From contig QRDG01000231.1 of assembly GCA_012064385.1 (NCBI GenBank), positions 1,277,584-1,341,583 of the forward strand: 64,000 nucleotides of DNA, written 5' to 3'. Positions 56,430-64,000 of the stretch are shown in pieces. The notes beneath the pieces were generated by a model. That model ran no database searches, had not been told where the DNA came from, and saw only the letters and a list, made by a program, of their open reading frames with translations. A program made the translations under genes and the position numbers. The DNA is from Puccinellia tenuiflora. Taxonomy: Eukaryota > Streptophyta > Magnoliopsida > Poales > Poaceae. Within the stretch, counting starts at the first letter, position 1. Every line of letters starts with the position of its first letter.

Positions 56430-59060
56430 CGGCGAAGGGCGAAAAGCGAAAAGGTGTCCCGCTTGGTTTTCGTTGCCGCCTCTCCGCCTTCGCCTTCAGA
56501 TCGAGGTAAGAACATTTCCTCATCGTCAAATCCATTCATGGTGGTCGTGGTTCTTCACCTGCAGCAAGAGTGAGCACGAAATCTGCATATATAGATCGCT
56601 CGTCTCTCAACGCGCCCCAGATCCATCGTGATTGTTTCTAGGCCTTTAGCGAAATTGTACCAAGGCATTGCGTGTGTTCATTCTTCTAGTGTCCTATTCA
56701 TATTCTTATCGAGTGAGCCACAGAGGGTATCCAATTTTTACGCTAGAAATTACCTGGGTAATTAAACTGGATGATACTGCAGGAGACGATTCTTCTAGGT
56801 TAGGCATCTATATGTTAGTGGCAAATATGCACTTTTCAAGTAGTTGCCCATTTCATCGCGAAATAAATTATTTGCCATGTATCTATCTACTCCTCTCATC
56901 ACTTATTATTCTAATCCCTCCGGCCCTAATTACTTGTCACAGATTTAGTAGAGAGGGAGTAATAATTTTGTGTAGATTAACGGAAGGTGTAGATTAAAGT
57001 CTCCCTACTGGTTCTCTTGATTTTTTGTTCTGGTGGGGATTTCTTTCCGATTAATACTAGTTCTGTCTGATATCAGGGTACCATGGTGGCGAAAAATTAT
57101 TGGGGTATTCCCTCTGACGAATCTTCAGACACGGATGAAAGTGATGTCGAGATGGAGGCAGTTCCAGAAGTTCAGTCTAGTAAGCTGCTCGACGTTGATA
57201 AGGCAATTGATTTCATGAGGTTTGTCTTCAAAGAAGGGCTGGCTTTTCTGGACAACGGGTCAGGGAGAAGTCTGACCGAAAGGATGTTTGAAGACTTGGG
57301 AGGCTTCATGGTGGATAAGATATTTGAGCAACCGCAACATGATGCTCCTTGTCGGATGCGGATGCTGAAGCCTAGTTTTGAGTATGATCTTGCACACGCG
57401 TTCGCCAAAGAAGCAAGGAAGGGTATTGCCAAGGAGCTCCAGGGCGATTTCTTTGGGATTTTTGTTGATATGTGCTCCCCACCAAATACTTACAAATATT
57501 ACATGGTTCTGTTTGCACGCTATGTCAACTGCAAGGGAGAGGTTGTGGAGAGGCTTCTTGGGATTGTGCCGGATCCTGATACCTCTGCTCCATATCTTAA
57601 AGCAGCAGGCCAGCAGCCATTTCGATGCTTTCAGAAGCTGGGTTGAGCTTGCTAAGTGTTCGTGGCCAAGGGTATGGCTTGGCAGGGTATTCTGAGAAAT
57701 TTTATAACGAGCTAACATCAATGTTGGATGGTAAAACTGCTTCTGCGTACCAGGTTCATCCTCATGTCTGCCCACTACACTCACATTTTGTAGCTGCTTG
57801 TTATGACCAAACTGAACTTTATGAGCTTATCCGAACTTTGGATGTGCTGTCCAATCTAGTTCAGAAGTCCCCTCAGTTCACTGAAAAGCTATGCACCCTA
57901 ATTCAAGAGAGAGGGGTGAATCTGGATAATGATCTTCAGAAGCCCGGTGAAACGAAGTGGGGTTCATACTACGAGGCAATTGTGAAAATTACTGGTTATC
58001 TCACTCCGATCTGCGACGCGCTTGACTTTGTGGATGAAGTCTCAAGAGACGATGCAAAATTCATGGTATACAAGATAAATCAAGGAATGACCGATGACTT
58101 CTTCTTCGGGTTGCTGTTGATGCAAGATGTCCTGGGTGCCACGAATGAGTTGTCACTGGCCTTGGACAGGAAAGGCTGGGATGCTGAAAATTTTGCGGCT
58201 CTTCTCCAGGATGCTAGGAAGCAGTTGCAGGTTATGAGGGATGAGGGATGGACACCTTTCCTCAACAAAGTCGGCATGTTTTGCAACGAGCATGATATTC
58301 CGATGGTCACTATGGGAGAGAAATTCGTACCGAGGAGAAGATCAAAGGATGTTGAAGCTGGGCCGAAGACTAATCTAGATCATTACCATGTTGATTTCTT
58401 CCAGAAGGTTATCAACAAACAACTCGAGGAGCTTGACAGGTGTTTTACCACGCAGAGCTCGGAGTTAGTTCTCCTCGCGTCATGCCTGAATCCACGCAAC
58501 TCCTTTGAATGTTTTGACAAGGACAAGCTCGTGAAATTTGCTCGGTTTTATCCATCGGAGTTCTCCAATTCCGACGCTGCCACACTCGAGCTGCAGCTTG
58601 ATGCCTTCCTAATTGATGTGCGCTCAGACACCAGATTTCTTGGAATGGACACGCTGAGCAGTCTTTCTGCGAGAATGGTGGAGACGGGCAAGAACGACGC
58701 CTACCCGCTGGTTTACTTGCTCCTGAAACTCGCGCTCATCCTTCCCGGGACGCCTGCCACTGCTGCTAAGACAGCCTCTACTGCAATGAAGTTGATAGAA
58801 AATGCCATTACTAGAGAACCATGCAACCAGTGGATCAGTGACTGCTTGCTGCTGTTCCTGGAGCCTGACATATTTGAAAGCATTACCAATGATGCTGTGA
58901 TTCCATTTCTGGAGGCTGCTGGGCATAGCGAACCAGCTACCTAGTGTTTTTGTTGCACTAGTCAGGCCGGTCTCGGCACCATCTGCTTGACTTGTATGGT
59001 GGTAACTAGTAAGTTCTTCAGGTCGTATCATCATTCCAGTGTCAGTTGTGTATGCATCTT
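56430..59060 (+). pseudogene. hAT-derived gene, copy 1 (DUF4371 / hAT C-terminal), one frameshift
   Basis: The model has a non-coding exon 1 ending at 56505 (GATCGAG/GTAAGA), an intron to 57076 (GATATCAG/GGTACC), and a coding exon from the ATG at 57083. The first 187-residue frame (57083-57646) has an acidic N-terminus, then KPSFEYDLAHAFAKEARKGI and GDFFGIFVDMCSPPNTYKYY. The second (57625-58944, 439 residues) has RGQGYGLAGYSEKFYNEL, HVCPLHSHFVAACYDQ, KPGETKWGSYYEAIVKI, and the hAT dimerisation end LPGTPATAAKTASTAMKLIE with QWISDCLLLFLEPDIF. An 8-nt excess near 57605-57630, relative to copy 2, shifts the frame. There is no BED/TTF zinc finger. The aspartate usual after RGQGY is glycine and the usual ERxFS glutamate is lost, so it is not an active transposase. 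It is either a domesticated gene with a recent lesion or a dying one. Confidence 0.72.
56914..56959. mobile_element. Tiny Stowaway-like MITE remnant
   Basis: ATCCCTCCGGCCC...GAGAGGGAG flanked by TA lies in the intron of hAT-derived copy 1. The ends resemble Stowaway CTCCCTCC-type termini, but at 46 bp it is only a deletion remnant. Confidence 0.35.
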
Positions 59061-59985
59061 TGGTTTGTCGGTCTGGATGTTTTAAGTTGTATGCATGACG
59101 CGTGGAAAGAGCAGCCGCAGATTTCTCCTATTTGGTCTTGTCAGTTTGCATTTCATGCATCTGTAACTGGATGAATCTCATGCTGAAGAAACTTGTAGCT
59201 TCTTTCTTCTGGAAATTTCAGGATCACAATGTCTCATTCCTGCTTACTTGGAAGGCCGGGATAAGCGTACCGTTATTATGCAGGTAGTCTGCCGGGCACC
59301 CACTTTGCAAGGAAATCAAGCAGTAAACATCGTCTGCTTGCTTTGATTTTTTTGTTCTACCGGAAGATTTTTGAACCCTAAAAAGATGTGTTATAACTTG
59401 CGAAAACAGCTATAAAGATGCAAAAACGACAATTGTTTCCCATTTGTCGTGACAAAATTGAAAATCGCATGCACGTTGTGTACTTGATTTCGTTTCATAA
59501 ATAGCAGCTATCTCTGTACATCGACTCGTTTGAAAACTGCAGCTGCACTTCTAAGTGATACGGATGGAAAGGCAAATGCTAAACCATCTTATATTTTGAT
59601 ATGGAGGGAGTATTTAGGTTATATAAGGAGTACTCGGTAGCAGTACAGGTTCGTTCTGGCGGCGCACGCGTGAGAGGGTGCACAAGTTCGGAAGTCCTCT
59701 ACTGCCCGCTTCTCTCCACCTTCCCCTCCCCGATCGAGGTAACAAAATTTCTTTATCGTCAAATCCATCAATGGTGGTCGTAGTTCTTCACATCTAAGAA
59801 TTTCTACTAGAAATCCTGACAGGTCGTACGTTCCTCAGATGCGCCCAAAATCCGTAAGTATTTCTAGGTCTCCTTGTTGTGGGATCTTACTATGGCAGTG
59901 CGTGTTCCCTCTTCGACTGAAAAGAGGGACGGGGGACTTTTTGTATGAGCTGAGACAGTATGAGATGGTTTTTTGGCTGGGTTAC
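59061..59985 (+). other. 3' flank of copy 1 and duplicated 5' region of hAT-derived copy 2
   Basis: From about 59690 the sequence repeats the exon 1 and intron 1 start of copy 1: CCCCGATCGAG/GTAACA (donor at 59738/59739), then TTTATCGTCAAATCCATC and ATGGTGGTCGTAGTTCTTCA. So the duplication includes the untranslated first exon. At about 59572-59612 GATATGGAGGGAGTAT looks like the right end of a Stowaway MITE. The rest (59061-59570) shows nothing. Confidence 0.6.
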
Positions 59986-59988
59986 TAA

Positions 59989-61779
59989 GAGCACCTCCAC
60001 CACCGGTGGCGTCTAAATTGTGTCCGGCACCCCCTAATTGGAGACCCCTTTGGGGTGCCGGACGCCAGTCCGGCGCTTTTTTTCGGCCTCCCACATCGGC
60101 ACCCCAAAAACAAAATTCTCAAAACAAATAAAAAACAAAAATAGGGAAATGGTTCTAATTTCATTCAAATTTCGTTATATTTTACAAGATTTGAATGAAT
60201 TTAAACTAAATCTAACCCTAATCTACTCGGACCATCGGACTAGTGGAAGTTGTCCTCGCTGTCGTCGCCGTCGAGAATGATGAGGGTGGAGGAGGAGCCG
60301 ACGCTGGAGGTGGACGCGCCGTCCTGGTACACGCCGGCGGAGGTGGTGGTGGAGGTCGAGGCTGCCATCTTCCGAGCGCTCGATGGTCTCCATGAACCCC
60401 AGGTCCTTCTCGAGCTCAGCGGCCGACGCCACCATAACCCAGGTCAAGCCGGGGAACTCGCCATCGTGGGCCTCGTCCTGCAGCGCCAGTGGCACCTCGA
60501 ACCCCGCCAGAACCACCGGGGGCTTCACCTCCTCCGGCTCCGCCTTCACCTCCAACTTCACCCCGCCGCATCGGCGTGTCGTCGCGGCCGCGTAGGCCGA
60601 GACTCCCGCGTGGTGGTGACCGACGATGCTGGACATCGCGGATCACCACCCCGCCACCTCTACTGCGCCCTCCTCCGCTGTAGTTGCACCCACCGCCACC
60701 GCGAGAGCAGAGGAAGAAGCAGCCGTCGCGTTGCTGACGCTTCACTGGCGACAGGGGGGATCGATCGGCATTAGCCTTAACGGGGTCTGATTCCCCATCA
60801 AGGCGTGGCGGCGGGCAGTCTCGATGGCAGAGGCCACCATGTGGCCGGTTCGTTCCCACCAGTCCTTGCGGCCGGGGGAGTTCCAGCGCGGTGGCTTCGG
60901 CAGGTGCAGGTTGTAGGCTGCCACCGCGTCGTTGTGCTCCCGCACGAGCCGCTCCCACCCAACATGCTCGTTGCCGGCCACACGTTATTTGGGCGGTTGC
61001 TCTCTGCCTCAGTCATCCTCTCCCGCCGCTCGAGGATGGCATGGCGGAAGGCCTCATCACTGGTCGGGAGCGGCGACACGGCGAGGCCACCCCAGCTGAT
61101 GGCCCAGTTCTTGGGCAAGCAGAAGTCCGGCGGAATGAGGAGGCCGTACCGGTGGAACTCCCTCGCATCGTCGATCAGAAGGGTGCGGCCTCCCCGGTAC
61201 GAGCCGCTCGAGCTGCCGCCGACCTCGTAGTTGTGCATGGTGGCGGAGGAGAGTGGATTGGCTGGCGCATCGGAGGGTGGAGGAGGAGGATATGTGGGTG
61301 GCGAGGCGCAGGCGGGCACTTTTATACACCGACGAGGGCAATGTGAGCAGCGGCAAGGCGCCCGAGGGGGACGGCGTGTTGACCGATGGGCAAGCCCGGC
61401 GCGCCGGCGCGTGGACTGGCGGTGCGTTAATGCACCGCGTGGCCGACCCGTCTCGTCGCATCGCTGCCGCCTGCATGCTGCTTCGCCCGCCTCCGTCGCT
61501 TGGGAAAGCGGTGACATTTACGCACGCTCTTACCGGTTTCCTACGCGACGTCATTAAGCCGGGAAGAAACCGCTTCGTGGCGGGCCATATGTGTCGGAGG
61601 CGCGGGCCGGACAGTGTCCGACACCGCCAATCCACCCCTAGAGCTGGAGGCCCGGTTGGCAGTGTCGGGCACAATTTGGGCTGGACAAAGCCTTTAGGAC
61701 CCTCGGTGCGGCCAATTTGTTGGTCAGGCACCCGAAAGGACCTTTAGGGGCTCCTTTAAAACCCCCGGTGGAGGTGCTC
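59989..61779 (-). mobile_element. PIF/Harbinger-like element in the intron of copy 2
   Basis: Terminal inverted repeats GAGCACCTCCACC (perfect 13 bp) are flanked by the 3-bp target TAA (59986-59988 and 61780-61782), the style of Tourist/PIF-Harbinger elements. The interior is GC-rich. No DDE transposase motif was recognised. The minus strand carries a broken plant-specific frame, listed separately. Confidence 0.75.
60223..61238 (-). pseudogene. Unknown ORF carried by the Harbinger-like element, frameshifted
   Basis: It starts at the ATG at 61238 (MHNYEVGGSSSGSYRGGRTL), continues with LLIPPDFCLPKNWAISWGGL and MTEAESNRPNNVWPA, then shifts near 60980 to NEHVGWERLVREHNDAVAAY and WWERTGHMVASAIETARR. 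A later part in another frame reads VPLALQDEAHDGEFPGLTWV then MVASAAELEKDLGF. I have a sense that FPGLTWVMVAS-type proteins recur in grass transposon-associated ORFs, but I cannot name a function. At least two frameshifts are present. Confidence 0.5.
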
Positions 61780-62000
61780 TAAGGGTAGGTGTAAGGGCCA
61801 AATATGCATGCTAAAGTATGGCGTCCATGTATCTGTTCTTAGTTCTTATAGTATTCTACTCCTTGTTCTCAGACTTTGTTCTCAGACTACAGTGTTGTAT
61901 AGAACTCTCATACTTCTTGTTCTTATAATTTTTCTTGACGTAAACTTCGCATGTGGATTTGCTTGGAATTCATACTTGTAGTTTTTTATGATGTCAGGGT

Positions 62001-62788
62001 ATGGAGGAGTCATCAGATTGCCAGTGTGGTATCCACTCTGACGAATGTAAATGGGCCTATGGGGGTGATGCCAAAATGGGGGAGGTTCCAGAGAATCCGT
62101 CTGGTAAGCTCGTCAACATCGACAGCTCTATTGATCTCCCGAGGTTTGTCTTCAAACAAGGAATGACATTTCTAGATAATGGATCAGGGAGAGGTCTGCT
62201 GCAGAGGATGCTAGTGTGCATGCCAGGCTACGTAGTCGATAAGATCTTTGAGCAACCTGCAGTTACGTGCTGTTCTGGAGCGCGATGCTCCAGGCCGGAT
62301 GCGGATGATGACGCCTTCTCTTGAAACCGATGTTGCGCACGCATTCGCAGGAGAGACAAGAAAGTCAATCGGCAAGGAGATATATGGTTCCCGCGTAACA
62401 CTAACACCTGGAGGTTCTTTTTGCACGCTACGCCAACGGTAAGGGAGATTTTGTGGAGAGGCTTCTTGGGATTGTGCCGGAAACCTCATGTCTCTGGTCC
62501 ATCTCTTAAAGAGGCCATGCATTCGATGCTTTCAGAAGCTGGACTGAGCTCGTCGAGTATCCGTGCCCAAGGTTTTGGCTTGGGGCAGTATGACGGTGAA
62601 GTTTTAACCGAGCTGAAATCATCATTCGTTAGCGGAAATGCGTCTGCACACTATGTCCATACTCACGTCTGCCCGCTGCATTCACTTCTTATAACCGCTT
62701 CTTACGACCGATTCGAACTTTACGAGCTTTTCAAGGCTGTCGATGTGCTGTCCAGTCTACTTTGTGGAAGAAGTCTCATGTAGAGATG
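62001..62788 (+). pseudogene. hAT-derived gene, copy 2, broken
   Basis: Acceptor ATGTCAG/GGT at 61997/61998, then the ATG at 62001, as in copy 1. Homologous phrases: LPRFVFKQGMTFLDNGSGRG, GRMRMMTPSLETDVAHAFAG (in another frame), LKEAMHSMLSEAGLSSSSIR, AQGFGLGQYDGEV and HVCPLHSLLITASYDRFELY. Frameshifts lie near 62265 and 62400. After VDVLSSL the sequence jumps to the part matching FVDEVS of copy 1, a deletion of about 190 bp. Homology ends near 62788, where a LINE begins. It shares with copy 1 the glycine in place of the RGQGYD aspartate. Confidence 0.8.
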
Positions 62789-64000
62789 TAAAAGAGTTAG
62801 CAAAGGAGGTGGAATTTATGTTTGAGCAGGAGGAGATTCGTTTGGCACAACGGAGCCGGTTGAACTGGTTACAACATGGTGACAAGAACACAAGTTATTT
62901 CCACAATTTTGCTAGTGCCAGGAGGAAAAAGAATGTGATCAAGAAATTAAAGAATGATTTGGGTATTTGGAGAGAAGGTAATGCAGTTTTGAATCCCATG
63001 ACCTCTCAATATTTTGCAGGTTTATTTTCCACAGAGGTGGATGAGCCGGACCCCCATGTTCTTGAGAAAGTAACCCCTAGAGTTACAGAAGGTATGAATG
63101 AAGAATTACTTAAGCCGTATTCTGCTGAGGAGGTAAAAAAGGCTTTATTTTCAATTGGAGATATGAAAGCACCTGGTTCTGATGGGTTACATGCTATTTT
63201 TTTCAAAAAGTGCTGAAATATTTTGGGCGATGAATTAACCGTTGAAGTTCTAAATGCTATCAATAACAAGGTGATTCCTCCAGGTTGGAATGATACTGTG
63301 ATTATCTTAATTCCGAAAATTGATGAACCAGAACGGATCACCCAATTCAGGCCTATAAGTTTATGTAATGTGCTATATAAAGTAATTAAAAAAGGATTGC
63401 TCTTCGTTTGAAGTATGTGCTAGATGACATTATCTCCCCGGTCAAAGTTCTTTTGTCCCTAGTAGGCTTATAACTGATAATATTATTTTAGCTTATGAAA
63501 GTCTGTATACAATCAAGAATAAGAAGAAAGGTAAATGGGGCTATTGTGCGGTGAAACTCGATATGCACAAAGCCTATGATCGTGTGGAGTGGAATTTTCT
63601 TGAAAGCATGTTGTTAAAGCTGGGGTTCAATTCAGCCTTTGTGGAGTTGTTAATGGCTTGTGTCCGATCTGTCTCATATAAAATCAGAGTGAATAACCAG
63701 GAGACATATGGTTTTATTCCCAGTCGGGGGCTTCGTCAAGGAGATCATTTATCTCCTTATTTGTTCTTAATTTGTGTTGAGGGTCTATCAAGTCTTCTGG
63801 CTCATAGAGAGGAGGTTTGTGGTATTGAAGGTGTTAGGGTTTGCAGAAATGCACCATCAGTCTCTCATTTACTTTTTGCTGATGATTCCCTAATCCTCGT
63901 GAAGGCAGACATGGAGAATGCAACCTCATTGAGATAGGTACTTGATCAATATTGTGCAAGTTCAGGACAAATGGTTAGTGAAGCAAAGTGTAGTATTTTC
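62789..64000 (+). mobile_element. 5'-truncated L1-type LINE, running off the window
   Basis: It starts within ORF2 without an endonuclease: RLAQRSRLNWLQHGDKNTSY, MKAPGSDGLHAIFFKKC (then TGA), PERITQFRPISLCNVLYKVI, a frameshift near 63400, KLDMHKAYDRVEWNFLESML, SRGLRQGDHLSPYLFLICVE and HLLFADDSLILVKA, with TAG near 63936. Truncation at the 5' end is usual for LINE insertions. It differs from the LINE at 28475 in sequence. The 3' end and target duplication lie outside the window. Confidence 0.85.

Overview
This is nuclear DNA from a large plant genome. Layered LTR retrotransposons, LINEs, Helitrons and tRNA-derived SINEs surround a few low-copy genes with spliced introns. The repeat styles point to a pooid grass, most likely Triticeae or a close relative: Athila-type LTRs starting TGATACGTC, a Tat element with a second RNase H, a SIRE-like solo LTR ending GATCCTTTCA, and Helitron termini matching the grass consensus. 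That assignment is inference. No bacterial, organellar or viral genome structure is present.

Layout. (1) 1-6102, minus: a broken Ty3/gypsy chromovirus (Tekay-like) gag-pol, cut by the left window edge, with a long LTR-like region upstream. (2) 6103-7780: mixed non-coding remnants. (3) 7781-13424, plus: a decayed Tat/Retand-type Ty3 element (5' LTR, PBS, gag, RT, RNase H, second RNase H, integrase), broken by (4) 13425-about 17870, minus: the 3' part of an Athila-like element. (5) About 17871-19588, minus: DNA ending in a Helitron-type 5' terminus and carrying a broken J-domain (DnaJ) gene fragment with a hairpin. (6) 19589-24980: the gene island, with an intronless two-finger C2H2 repressor-type gene (20883-21611) and an intact four-exon gene for ribosomal protein eS27 (23060-24554). 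(7) 24981-27174: a SINE beside a Copia RT fragment. (8) 27175-46564: two minus-strand Helitron-like elements that abut head to tail. The first holds a LINE with 16-bp target duplications. The second holds a SIRE-like solo LTR (target site CCTTG), which in turn holds a complete Athila-like element (target site GTGCG) that has no pol. (9) 46565-52804: a second long LTR-like region with internal duplications, then small fragments. (10) 52805-55922: a third minus-strand Helitron-like element carrying a gutted LINE retroposon. (11) 55923-64000: a tandem pair of hAT-derived genes. Copy 1 (about 56430-59060) is nearly open. Copy 2 is split by a PIF/Harbinger-like element in its intron, carries frameshifts, and ends at a 5'-truncated LINE that runs off the window.

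The host genes most likely to be functional are the C2H2 gene, eS27 and possibly the hAT-derived gene. The least ordinary points are four. First, the pol-less Athila-like element has a second ORF preceded by a diverged internal copy of its own LTR hairpin, with matching changes in both stem arms. Second, the hAT-derived gene has lost catalytic-type residues in both tandem copies while its frame stayed largely open. Third, three co-oriented Helitron 3' ends occur, two of them in abutting elements. Fourth, an inverted duplication of J-domain coding sequence forms a perfect 24-bp stem. All coordinates and counts were read by eye; no database search was run.
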